Shown one piece after another: positions 1-8,275 of a DNA stretch of 64,000 bases (its first letter is position 1; each line of letters starts with the position of its first letter). The stretch lies in NCBI GenBank assembly GCA_934091055.1, contig CAKOKN010000004.1, positions 3,453 to 67,452 of the forward strand. The letters are read 5' to 3'. Both the position numbers and the translations under genes were made by a program. The notes beneath the pieces were generated by a model. That model saw only the letters and a list, made by a program, of their open reading frames with translations. It was not told where the DNA came from and ran no database searches. This stretch comes from an uncultured Bacilli bacterium. GTDB taxonomy: Bacteria; Bacillota_I; Bacilli_A; RF39; UBA660.

Positions 1-239
1 GAAGATGCAAATCTAAAATTACCTTTTGCTATATTATCACTTCTAACTTTACCCGCAAAATAATAAATATCATTAAATAAAAAACTATGTATCTTAGAAA
101 GACCTTCAAAAGTTCCAACTTCTATTTCATTTATTTTATTAGTATCAAATAACTCTAATGCTCTCAACTTAGTAATACGTTCTTCTTCTTTTGATAATTC
201 AACCTCATCAGTAATACCTAATTTATTTTCTAACATCAT
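1..239 (-). CDS. Fic family protein, N-terminal part (cut by window edge)
   Basis: Only the first ~79 residues are inside the window; the frame is open to base 1. The stretch reading VGTFEGLSKIHSFLFNDIYYFAG followed by NIAKGNFRFA is typical of the N-terminal half of Fic proteins, which transfer AMP or related groups to target proteins. The catalytic HPFxxGN motif lies beyond the edge, so activity cannot be judged. The start is ATG at 239 or the adjacent ATG at 236, which is better spaced from the AGGTGA ribosome site. The gene is divergent from ftsW; about 140 bp between them must hold both promoters. Family by recognition of the N-terminal region only. Confidence 0.7.
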   Translation of the reverse strand, partial: MMLENKLGITDEVELSKEEERITKLRALELFDTNKINEIEVGTFEGLSKIHSFLFNDIYYFAGKVRSDNIAKGNFRFAS

Positions 240-380
240 ATCACCTCTTTAACTATTAATATTATACCATAAAATTATACTTTTTACCATTATCACATTA
301 ACTATTTACAATTTCTTCCCTCACACCATTATTTAGTTATATAGTTCCATCAAAATTAATAAAATTAATTAGGTGATACA

Positions 381-1463
381 ATGAAAAAACATAGTAGACT
401 TCTAATAATATCCATAATAATAATCACCCTATTCGGTGCCCTAATGATCTACTCATCTTCTTCAGTATGGGCTGAATACAAATTTAACGATCAATATAAA
501 TATCTAAAATCCCAACTAATATTCCTCGTACTAGGTTACCTAGTAATGATATTAATAAGTAAATTCCCATATCAAAATTATAAAAAACTATCCAACATAA
601 TCTTTCTAGTAACTACTTCTCTCTTAGTACTAGTATTAATACCTGGTATCGGAACAGTAAGAAATGGATCTAGAAGCTGGTTCGGATTAGGAGGCTTCGG
701 TATACAACCATCAGAATTCACTAAACTAAGTCTAATTATCTTCACAGCAAAATACTTAGAAAATAACGAAAGAGATCTAAAAAGTATCAAAAAAGGTGTT
801 CTCCCAATACTAGGAGTCCTCCTACTAGTATTCGCTCTAATTATGTTAGAACCAGACTTTGGAACAGGCATCGTAATAGTTATGACAATAGTAGTACTAC
901 TATTTGTAAGTGGTGTAAACCTAAACTTCTTTGTCAAAATAGGAATACTAGGTCTTATAGGAGTAGTAGTACTAATAATAATAGCCCCATATAGAACCCA
1001 AAGAATAATATCATTCCTAAATCCCTGGAGTGATCCACTAGGTAGTGGTTTCCAAATAATCCAATCCCTATATGCCATAGGTCCTGGAGGTCTCTTAGGA
1101 CTAGGTTTAGGAAACTCCATTCAAAAACACTTCTATCTACCAGAACCACAAACAGACTTCATCTTCTCCATAATAAGCGAAGAATTCGGCTTTCTAGGAG
1201 TACTAATAGTAGCAGTTTTATTTCTAACTATCATAACTACAGGCTTCAAAATAGCCACTAAATGTGAAGACAAATTCGGTAAATACCTTGCTTTTGGTAT
1301 AACCTTCTCTTTAGCCTTTCAAGCAATGCTAAACCTAATGGTAGTTGTAGGACTAATTCCCGTAACTGGAGTTACCCTCCCCTTCCTCTCTTATGGAGGA
1401 AGTAGTCTTCTAATAAGCCTAACAAGTATAGGCATACTACTAAACATAAATAAATATAACTAA
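381..1463 (+). CDS. ftsW: SEDS peptidoglycan polymerase, FtsW/SpoVE/RodA type
   Basis: A 360-residue polytopic membrane protein with about ten hydrophobic segments. SEDS landmarks are visible: the QPSEFTKL block near residue 112, EPDFGTG near 158, the TDFIFSIISEEFG block near 255 (which carries the catalytic aspartate of the family), and the C-terminal PFLSYGGSSLL. SEDS proteins polymerise lipid II into glycan strands with a partner class B PBP. The PASTA transpeptidase at 3753-5660 and mraY next door make a SpoVE/SpoVD-type or FtsW/FtsI-type pairing likely. FtsW, RodA and SpoVE cannot be separated from sequence alone. Start ATG with AGGTGA upstream. It is convergent with mraY, sharing a cluster of hairpins. 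Confidence 0.9.
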   Translation: MKKHSRLLIISIIIITLFGALMIYSSSSVWAEYKFNDQYKYLKSQLIFLVLGYLVMILISKFPYQNYKKLSNIIFLVTTSLLVLVLIPGIGTVRNGSRSWFGLGGFGIQPSEFTKLSLIIFTAKYLENNERDLKSIKKGVLPILGVLLLVFALIMLEPDFGTGIVIVMTIVVLLFVSGVNLNFFVKIGILGLIGVVVLIIIAPYRTQRIISFLNPWSDPLGSGFQIIQSLYAIGPGGLLGLGLGNSIQKHFYLPEPQTDFIFSIISEEFGFLGVLIVAVLFLTIITTGFKIATKCEDKFGKYLAFGITFSLAFQAMLNLMVVVGLIPVTGVTLPFLSYGGSSLLISLTSIGILLNINKYN

Positions 1464-1464
1464 A

Positions 1465-1575
1465 AAATTTAGAGATTACAAGCTCTAAATTTCTTTTTGA
1501 AGACAAGAAGGCTTCAAAAACATTTGTAAGACAAAGACTTACAAATAAACAAAAGAAAGAGCTAACACTCTTTCT
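1465..1575. repeat. Cluster of hairpins between convergent ftsW and mraY (tandem stem-loop family, locus A)
   Basis: Three hairpins follow one another with one-base gaps: 1465-1492 (10 bp stem, loop ATTACAAG), 1494-1520 (9 bp, loop ACAAGAAGG) and 1522-1546 (9 bp, loop ACAAAGA). A fourth at 1554-1575 (8 bp) overlaps the mraY stop codon. Left arms end in AG and right arms begin with CT; the first two loops open with A and close with G, the third pairs A with A. The first is followed by CTTTTT and can terminate ftsW. The set probably ends transcription from both sides, but four hairpins exceed what termination needs. Confidence 0.75.
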
Positions 1576-2566
1576 ATAACCAAACACCATATATCAAAGC
1601 TAACATACTCAAGATAAAGCCCACTATCCAAAATAACTTAACAATATCATTCTCTCTCCAACCAAGTCTCTCAAAATGATGATGAATAGGAGTCATCAAG
1701 AATACCTTCTTCTTAAGTAACACCACTGAACTAATCTGAATAATAACAGTAAGTGTCTCAATAACAAATACTCCTCCTATCAAAACAAGTGACAACTCGT
1801 GAGAAGTAAGAATAGCAATAGTAGCCATCGTAGCTCCCAAAGTCAAGCTACCAGTATCTCCCATAAACACTTTAGCAGGATTAGTATTATAAACCAAAAA
1901 TCCCATAATAGAACCCACTAATACAAAACAAAAGATACCCATATCAGCATTACCTTCAATCCACCAGCTACCCATAGCAATAAGACCAAAAGCCAAGAAC
2001 GATATCGCAGACAATCCACCAGCCAGTCCATCAAGACCATCAGTCAAATTAACCGCATTCGAAGATCCTACTAAAAGGAATAGAATAAACACTCCATAAA
2101 ACCATCCTAAGTTCCATTCAATTCCTAATGCCGATATCCTAAGATAAGAATCCCCATCAGTAAACTGCCTAAACAAAACATAAAATACAAGTGCTACAAT
2201 AAGCTGTAACAAAAGCTTCTGAAACTGCGTAAGCCCCTTATTAGCCTTCCTCTTCAAACTTATAAAATCATCCAAAAATCCAATAAGTCCATAAGCCAAA
2301 AATACAAAGAGCACTATCACCAAGTTAACAGAATACTCTATTTTTCCCGTAAGTAATAAAAAGAGCATTATAGCAAAAGTTGGTAAAATAAATATAAGTC
2401 CCCCCATAGTAGGTGTACCAGCTTTCCCTCTGTGAGCCTCTACATAAACATTTATTCTCTGTCCCGCTTTAAGTTTCTTCAAAAAAGGAATAGCAATAAG
2501 TCCAAATATAGTTGCACCAACAAATCCAAGCATTAGTGCAAATAAAGATTTAGTTAAAGTTAACAT
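1574..2566 (-). CDS. mraY: Phospho-N-acetylmuramoyl-pentapeptide transferase MraY
   Basis: MraY moves phospho-MurNAc-pentapeptide from UDP to undecaprenyl phosphate, making lipid I at the inner face of the membrane. The 330-residue length and roughly ten hydrophobic segments fit the family. Signature blocks are present: GTPTMGG near residue 50, the DDF aspartates near 100, the NLTDGLDGLAGG block near 173, GDTGSL near 236, and PIHHHFE near 292. Start ATG at 2566 after a GGAGTG site. Two promoters lie upstream. MurD and MurG, often adjacent in other Firmicutes, are not next to it here. Confidence 0.96.
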   Translation of the reverse strand: MLTLTKSLFALMLGFVGATIFGLIAIPFLKKLKAGQRINVYVEAHRGKAGTPTMGGLIFILPTFAIMLFLLLTGKIEYSVNLVIVLFVFLAYGLIGFLDDFISLKRKANKGLTQFQKLLLQLIVALVFYVLFRQFTDGDSYLRISALGIEWNLGWFYGVFILFLLVGSSNAVNLTDGLDGLAGGLSAISFLAFGLIAMGSWWIEGNADMGIFCFVLVGSIMGFLVYNTNPAKVFMGDTGSLTLGATMATIAILTSHELSLVLIGGVFVIETLTVIIQISSVVLLKKKVFLMTPIHHHFERLGWRENDIVKLFWIVGFILSMLALIYGVWL

Positions 2567-2589
2567 TATTTCACTCCATTTCTAAGTAT

Positions 2590-2699
2590 ATTATAACACA
2601 TATATTTTAAATAAGTATTATCTTTTAAACTATTTTACATCCTACTGTAAAATATTATTCTATACATCTAAGTATATCTATTAATTAATATTAAGTCAA
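2590..2699 (-). promoter_or_regulatory. Two promoters and an inverted repeat upstream of mraY
   Basis: Distal promoter: -35 TTGACT (2694-2699), 17 bp spacer, -10 TATACT (2671-2676). Proximal: extended -10 TGTTATAAT around 2590-2598 with no clear -35. Between them is a perfect 8 bp inverted repeat, ATTTTACA at 2632-2639 and TGTAAAAT at 2646-2653 with a 6-base spacer, which could be an operator or a leader hairpin. Positions are read directly; use in the cell is inference. Confidence 0.65.
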
Positions 2700-2745
2700 G
2701 TATTACTACACTATATATTAATCATTAATTTCATAAATAGAACCA

Positions 2746-3624
2746 CTATTTATATCTTCTTGTATAAGTTCTAGCTAAAGCAACTTCTCTACTAGTCAAA
2801 CTATCAATATAATTAGTAGGATTCTCATTCTCAGCATTAGATAAGATCTTATTAAAACACTCAAGTAAATTAAAATCAACCCCTATATCATTCAAATAAT
2901 TTATAAAATCATAAAACTCTGTCAAAGAAACATTATTTATTCTTCCATTATATAAATACTTCAATATAACAATAACATAACAATATATATCAGTATTATA
3001 ATCTACTACATAACTAGTAAAATAACTACTCTCTATATCTGTCTTATACTTACCATTAACATTATTAAGAAGAGCTGCTGGTGTCAAATACTTCGCAATA
3101 GGAGACTTATTACCTGCTATCTTACAACTATCCAAATCAACAACATAAATCTCTTTCTGATCTAAATTAACAACAAAATTATCTTCATGTAAATCCCCTA
3201 TAAAGAAATCTTTTAAAGGCGTATAAGTTCTAATCTTATTCATCTGCTCTAACACTTGCCCTATTCTCTTTAAATAATACTTCTTCTCTTCAAGATCGAT
3301 ACTACTATCATTTAAAATAGTACTAAGATTACTACCAACAACCCTATTCATTGCAAAAGCCTCTACTTCATTATTAATACCCACCAAATAATCAGGCACA
3401 ATAAAATTATTAGGAATATACTCTTTATTAAAGTTTAAACACTCTAAAGAATATAACTTATTAGCAAAAACAGGTCCATTGGTCTTATTTAATCTCTTTA
3501 ATACTTTCTTGTCTCCCTTATATTCAAAATCAAATAAAACTCCTTCAGCATTAAATATATCCTCTGATAAAACTAATGGCTTTAACTTAGCAAACTCTCT
3601 CTTTGATAAATTAATCATCTTCAT
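2746..3624 (-). CDS. Atypical protein kinase-like / phosphotransferase protein
   Basis: A 292-residue soluble protein. Around residues 142-150 it has IGDLHEDNFVVN, matching the catalytic loop of kinase-fold enzymes (GDLHPxN type), followed by VVDLDS, the position of the metal-binding DFG-like aspartate. A lysine at about residue 40 (GDKKVLKRL) could be the ATP-binding lysine. The C-terminal part is helical with no recognised domain. The substrate is unknown. It sits between mraY and a PASTA transpeptidase, so a link to wall synthesis or spore formation is possible but unproven. Start ATG with GAGGGG upstream. Confidence 0.55.
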   Translation of the reverse strand: MKMINLSKREFAKLKPLVLSEDIFNAEGVLFDFEYKGDKKVLKRLNKTNGPVFANKLYSLECLNFNKEYIPNNFIVPDYLVGINNEVEAFAMNRVVGSNLSTILNDSSIDLEEKKYYLKRIGQVLEQMNKIRTYTPLKDFFIGDLHEDNFVVNLDQKEIYVVDLDSCKIAGNKSPIAKYLTPAALLNNVNGKYKTDIESSYFTSYVVDYNTDIYCYVIVILKYLYNGRINNVSLTEFYDFINYLNDIGVDFNLLECFNKILSNAENENPTNYIDSLTSREVALARTYTRRYK

Positions 3625-3690
3625 ATAAATTACCCCTCATCAATGCCAAATATTATATCACAAAATACACAGTAATGCAATTATTTTCTT

Positions 3691-3744
3691 CTTCTTAAGC
3701 CTAAGGTCTTAAGAAGTATAATGAAGCCTAAGGTCTTCATTATA
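3691..3744 (-). repeat. Tandem abutting stem-loops, locus B, after the PASTA transpeptidase gene
   Basis: Two perfect hairpins with no base between them: 3717-3744 (10 bp arms, TATAATGAAG) and 3691-3716 (9 bp arms, CTTCTTAAG). On the minus strand, the sense strand of the upstream gene, both carry the loop ACCTTAGG. The arms share only the AAG next to the loop, so loop and geometry are conserved while the stem sequence is not. No strong T-run follows. See the finding on this family. Confidence 0.85.
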
Positions 3745-3752
3745 AACACTAT

Positions 3753-5660
3753 TTAATTTAAATACAATCTAACCTTCTCCCCCTCTGCTATTCTACTACC
3801 CGCAGCAGGTGATTGATTAATAACATTATCACCACTACCACTATATTCAATAGAAAAATTCTTAAGTCTAGAAGAAGCTTCTTTCTTTGTAAGACCAACA
3901 ACATCTTCTACATTATAATACTTCTTATCATACCATTGATACTTCTTCTCTGTTCCACCACTCTGTTTCTCTATACCCAAAGGAATAATAGCATCAGAAA
4001 GTATATTCTTAACAATAGGTGCCGAAACAGTACCACCATACTGAGTAACACCCTTAGGATTATCAATAGCCAAATAAACCACTATCTTAGGATCATTAGC
4101 AGGCATAAACCCAATAAAAGACACTATATAATTACCTGTCATATATATCCCATTATTAACCTTCTGCGCTGTACCAGTTTTACCTCCTACCCTATAACCA
4201 TCTATATAAGCATTCCTACCAGTACCCAAAGACACAACAGACTCCAAAGCCATCCTAACTTTCTCACTAGTATCACTACTAACAATATTATCTCTAACAA
4301 CAGTCTTATCTATATCCTTAATAATCTGTCCCGTTTCTTTCTCTACTACCCTCTTAACAATATAAGGCTTATATAAAGTACCTCCATTTATTGCCGCAGA
4401 TACCGCTGCCACTTGTTGAATAGCAGTCACACTAACTCCCTGTCCAAACGCCGTAGTAGCAAGTTCAACAGGTCCAACTTTAGATAAATCAAACAAGATA
4501 CCAGTAGCCTCACCATTCAAATCAATACCAGTCTTCTTACCATAACCAAAGTCCCTAATATAACTAAATAAAGTCTCCTTACCAAGTCTATTACCAAGTT
4601 CAACAAACCCCGGATTACAAGAATTCTGAACTACCTCAAGAAAAGTCTGCGCCCCGTGTCCTCCCTTCTTCCAACATTTAATTCTAGCCCCATCAACATT
4701 AACAGAACCACCATCATAAAAAGTATCCTTAAGTAAATCAACCTTTCCATCATTAATCGCCGCACTAATAGTAAGTATCTTAAAAGTACTACCAGGTTCA
4801 TAACTAGCCCATATTGCCATATTTCTATTTATAGTCTCAGTATCATACTTCTGATAACTATTAGGATTAAAATTAGGTCTTGAACTCATACCAAGTATCT
4901 GTCCACTATTAGGATCAATAGCTATAGCCCAAGCCCCCTCTGGATTATATTTTAATACTATATTATCTAATTCCCTTTCTATCGAAGCCTGTATATCATA
5001 ATTAACAGTCAAGTATATATCAAGTCCATCATCAGGTTCAACATACACAGAACTCCTATTTAAATTATTCCCTTTAGCATCACTAAAGTACTGAATAGAG
5101 CCAGCTTCACCCGTCAACACATCATCATACTCAAGTTCTAATCCACTAAGTCCTTGATTATCTATACCAACATAGCCAAGTACATGTGAAAGCATCTCAT
5201 TATTAGGATAATATCTCTTAGACTCTTTAAGTAAATAAACCCCATCAAAGTTTAAAGCCTCTATCTTATCCGCTACTTCATAAGATAATCTTCTTCCCTC
5301 AGGATGTACTCTCTCCATCATAGATTTTTTATATAAATGCTCTTCTATTTTACTCTTATCTACTCCAAGTATCTCACTAATCTTACTAGCTACTATATCT
5401 TTATTCTTAATCTGATTAGGAATAAACACTAACGAAGTAGTAGTAAGATTACCCGCTACTATCTCCCCATCTATAGTATATATCCTTCCCCTATCAGCCT
5501 CTATTGGTAAATTCCTACTCCATACACCAGAAGCCAAAGTATTTAACTTCTTATACTGTATAACCTCTATATAAAAAACTTTTAATACTATCAATAAAAA
5601 AACAAACATAATTACTATTAACACTATCTTAATTCTCTTATGAATATTCTTATTAAACAA
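3753..5660 (-). CDS. Class B penicillin-binding protein with PASTA domain (SpoVD/FtsI-like)
   Basis: A 635-residue bitopic transpeptidase that cross-links peptidoglycan with a SEDS partner. There is one N-terminal membrane helix (about residues 12-32), a dimerisation domain with RGRIYTIDGEIVA near 58, and a transpeptidase domain with the SxxK box GSTFKI (near 292), SCN (near 347) and KTGTAQ (near 496). The last ~60 residues form one PASTA domain. The single PASTA and the nearby SEDS gene resemble SpoVD-SpoVE, though FtsI is possible. The start is TTG, six bases after GGGGTGAT; no ATG fits. It is followed by tandem hairpins. Confidence 0.92.
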   Translation of the reverse strand: MFNKNIHKRIKIVLIVIMFVFLLIVLKVFYIEVIQYKKLNTLASGVWSRNLPIEADRGRIYTIDGEIVAGNLTTTSLVFIPNQIKNKDIVASKISEILGVDKSKIEEHLYKKSMMERVHPEGRRLSYEVADKIEALNFDGVYLLKESKRYYPNNEMLSHVLGYVGIDNQGLSGLELEYDDVLTGEAGSIQYFSDAKGNNLNRSSVYVEPDDGLDIYLTVNYDIQASIERELDNIVLKYNPEGAWAIAIDPNSGQILGMSSRPNFNPNSYQKYDTETINRNMAIWASYEPGSTFKILTISAAINDGKVDLLKDTFYDGGSVNVDGARIKCWKKGGHGAQTFLEVVQNSCNPGFVELGNRLGKETLFSYIRDFGYGKKTGIDLNGEATGILFDLSKVGPVELATTAFGQGVSVTAIQQVAAVSAAINGGTLYKPYIVKRVVEKETGQIIKDIDKTVVRDNIVSSDTSEKVRMALESVVSLGTGRNAYIDGYRVGGKTGTAQKVNNGIYMTGNYIVSFIGFMPANDPKIVVYLAIDNPKGVTQYGGTVSAPIVKNILSDAIIPLGIEKQSGGTEKKYQWYDKKYYNVEDVVGLTKKEASSRLKNFSIEYSGSGDNVINQSPAAGSRIAEGEKVRLYLN

Positions 5661-5731
5661 AGAGCATCACCCCAATATAGATTATTCCAAGAAAAACTAA
5701 TAAATTACAATAATAATATATTATATAAAAG

Positions 5732-5762
5732 AAAAAATTACTAATTATAACAATTAGTAATT
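5732..5762 (-). terminator. Intrinsic terminator after the 81-residue gene
   Basis: A 10-11 bp perfect stem ATTACTAATT/AATTAGTAAT with a 5-base loop, followed on the minus strand by a T-run. Confidence 0.85.
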
Positions 5763-5773
5763 CTTTTATTTAA

Positions 5774-6019
5774 TTATAAATCAGCCTGCTCTTGATATTG
5801 CTTCAAAAGCTCATTCAACACAAGAGGATCTCTCTCTATAAGTACAGAGATTTCTCCTTGATCATTAACTTCTTTTAACACTTCATATTTATCAGTAGGT
5901 TCTTCATTACTATCTAACTGTACTGCTAAAAAGTAATTGTCTTCATCTAAAGATGCTTTCAGTAACAAACCATAACTAACATTATTAGCTAAAGTTATCA
6001 TTTCATCTACATTCATCAT
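5774..6019 (-). CDS. Small DUF1292-like protein
   Basis: An 81-residue acidic soluble protein. The pattern of a small hydrophobic core (YFLAVQLDSNEEP, YEVLKEV) resembles the DUF1292 family, whose role is unknown. Its start codon overlaps the stop of the upstream coiled-coil gene by one base (TAATG), so the two are probably translated together. A terminator follows directly. Confidence 0.5.
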   Translation of the reverse strand: MMNVDEMITLANNVSYGLLLKASLDEDNYFLAVQLDSNEEPTDKYEVLKEVNDQGEISVLIERDPLVLNELLKQYQEQADL

Positions 6020-8124
6020 TACTTACCTCTTCCTTTATTCTCTTCTAAACTATCAGTAAAGCTATTAATCTTCTCTTTAAGTAATTCTCTTTCTTCCATA
6101 CCAAGTTTTAAACTCGTATCAATATCATTGTATAGAATATTTAATCTATCTAATAAGAAAGCCTTACCATCTTCATTACTTTTTGGATAAAGAGATATCA
6201 ATTCATTTATAGCATCATCACACTTATTATATACTGATTTATTTTCTTCCTGTTCTACTAGAGAATCCGCTATATCACCAAATCTTTTATTCTCTGTATT
6301 AGTATTAACTTGTTCCGAAGCTTTAACTTCTTCTCTATTTTCTGTATTTACATTAGTTTGTTCTACAGTACTAACTTTTTCATTACTTTCTGTATTAGTC
6401 TGCTCTATAGTATTATCTACACTAGATACAGGTTCACTCTTCTTATTACCTTTCTTTCTAGAAGCTAACATACCAAGACCAGAAACTCCTAAACCACCTG
6501 CTCCAAGTATAGCCGCAGTCTTAGATATTGCAGCAACTTTTGCCACTTGTGCTGTAACAGCTGTTGTAGCAGTCGCAGCTAAATTAGCAAGTTCAGTACC
6601 TGCAAAAGTCCAAATACCAGTAGAACTATTAAATAAAGCTGTTTTACCAGTTAAACTCATAACACTCTTAGCAAGACCCTCATTAGCCAAATGAAGAGCT
6701 GCCTTTCCTGCCGCTGAAGCACCGTGCCAAGAAGCCGCATTATTTACCATTGTACCAGTAATTGCAGACAACTGTTGTGCTTGTGAAAGTGCCGTAATAG
6801 CAGGCATAAGTTGTGCAAAAAGCATTACAACAGCAACTGTAATAGCAGTAATACCTAAAGCTATAATAATCTTTTTCTTATTTTTCTTAACCCAATTCCA
6901 AGCTTTTCTTCCAGCCACTTTAATAGGTTTTTCTTCCTTTACTGGAGGAATAGGAGTTAAAGGTATATGCTCCACTAGATCTTTAGGAGGAACTACAGAT
7001 AAACCTTTCTCCTCATTATTTACTGGAGTATCAGGAACATTATCCTTCTTTTGATTATCCTGACCATTTGTATTAGTATTAGTTGTATACGTAGGTCTCC
7101 ATCTACTATCAAAATTATTAACAGGAGTATTATCTTTAGGAGGATCTACCAATACAAATCCTTTATCTTCATTATTTGGTTCAACAGTATCAGTCTTTTG
7201 TGCTTCTACTTCTGGTGCATCTTTCTTGTCATTATCAAGTGAAGTTTCTTCTTCTTTCTTATCTTCTTTAGCAGCTTCAACTTTATTATTCATATCATTA
7301 ATAAAATTCTCATTAATACTATCTATAATTTCAGGAGGTAATAATTCCTTAGATTGTTTAATTTCCTTACTTCTTCTTTCAAGTTCTTCTTTTACTTCAG
7401 GATGATTATAATTAGGATTAGAATCGTTTAGACTTCTAAGAGCAGTTATATTCTCAATTACATTCTTATATGCATTAACAACTCTATTATTTTCTTCAAG
7501 TTTTGCTTTAGCATTCTCAATATGATTATTAATATTTGCTTCTTCTCTTAAAAACACCTCTAAAGGAATAGAAGTTTTAGCTTCTTGTAATTCTGAAAGC
7601 CTTGCCTCTAAATTATTTATTTCATTATTATATCTATTAACTTCATTTTCAAAATAATCAATACCAACTTTATTATTCTCTACATTTTCTTGACTTTGAT
7701 TATTTACTACTGAAGCATTATTCTGATTTTCCATAATAAAACCATTATTTATACTACCAACAATCTCAGAAGGCAATAATTTTTTAGCCTCTTCTATTTC
7801 TCTACTTCTTCTTTCAAGTTCTTCTTTTACCTCAGGATGATTATAATCTGGATTAGAATCGTTTAGACTTCTAAGAGCATTTATGTTATTAATTATATTG
7901 TTATACGCATTGATAACTTTATTATTCTCTTCAATCTTTGCTCTCGCAGTTTCAATATGATTATTAATATTTGCTTCTTCCCTTAAAAATTCATCTTTTG
8001 GCATCACACTATAAGTGAAACTATCAGCATTACCAGAATTATGTAAAGTAACAAGTTCTTGCTCTAACTTCGCTATTTCATCAGTATACCTCTTCACTTC
8101 GTTTTCATAATAACTAATATCCAT
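6019..8124 (-). CDS. Large coiled-coil membrane protein with an internal duplication
   Basis: About 701 residues, not a recognised family. Two ~130-residue coiled-coil modules (about 1-130 and 145-265) are near copies: both contain FLREEANINNHIE and YNHPEVKEELERRS. A low-complexity, Asn/Glu/Pro-rich linker follows to about residue 395. A basic stretch and one strong membrane helix (KKIIIALGITAITVAVVMLF) are near residue 420; an Ala/Gly-rich segment near 505-560 may re-enter the membrane, and the tail is Gln/Asn/Glu-rich. The preferred start is the ATG at 8124, spaced correctly from GGGAG; an ATG at 8139 lacks a site. It may be a structural or scaffolding surface protein. Confidence 0.7.
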   Translation of the reverse strand: MDISYYENEVKRYTDEIAKLEQELVTLHNSGNADSFTYSVMPKDEFLREEANINNHIETARAKIEENNKVINAYNNIINNINALRSLNDSNPDYNHPEVKEELERRSREIEEAKKLLPSEIVGSINNGFIMENQNNASVVNNQSQENVENNKVGIDYFENEVNRYNNEINNLEARLSELQEAKTSIPLEVFLREEANINNHIENAKAKLEENNRVVNAYKNVIENITALRSLNDSNPNYNHPEVKEELERRSKEIKQSKELLPPEIIDSINENFINDMNNKVEAAKEDKKEEETSLDNDKKDAPEVEAQKTDTVEPNNEDKGFVLVDPPKDNTPVNNFDSRWRPTYTTNTNTNGQDNQKKDNVPDTPVNNEEKGLSVVPPKDLVEHIPLTPIPPVKEEKPIKVAGRKAWNWVKKNKKKIIIALGITAITVAVVMLFAQLMPAITALSQAQQLSAITGTMVNNAASWHGASAAGKAALHLANEGLAKSVMSLTGKTALFNSSTGIWTFAGTELANLAATATTAVTAQVAKVAAISKTAAILGAGGLGVSGLGMLASRKKGNKKSEPVSSVDNTIEQTNTESNEKVSTVEQTNVNTENREEVKASEQVNTNTENKRFGDIADSLVEQEENKSVYNKCDDAINELISLYPKSNEDGKAFLLDRLNILYNDIDTSLKLGMEERELLKEKINSFTDSLEENKGRGK

Positions 8125-8232
8125 TTCAACAACTCCCATCTATATAGTTTCTTTTACATAAAATAATATAATTATAATGAATTTACAAAGATATTATAGC
8201 ATACTATCAGAACTTATGCAAGAACTTAAAAA

Positions 8233-8270
8233 GTAAAAAAAGAACCTAAAAGTTAAACTTTTAAGTTCTT
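8233..8270 (-). terminator. Intrinsic terminator after tsf
   Basis: AAGAAC and TAAAAGT stems with one mismatch (14 positions, 3-base loop), followed on the minus strand by seven T. Confidence 0.9.
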
Positions 8271-8275
8271 AATAA

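Noticed and set aside
578..1149. Long reading frames antisense to ftsW
   Set aside because: They lie inside a well-recognised gene, have no family match or ribosome site, and arise from the codon bias on the other strand.
3813..4376. Plus-strand 187-residue frame inside the transpeptidase gene
   Set aside because: Very low-complexity Ile/Asn/Thr content and complete overlap with conserved motifs of the real gene.
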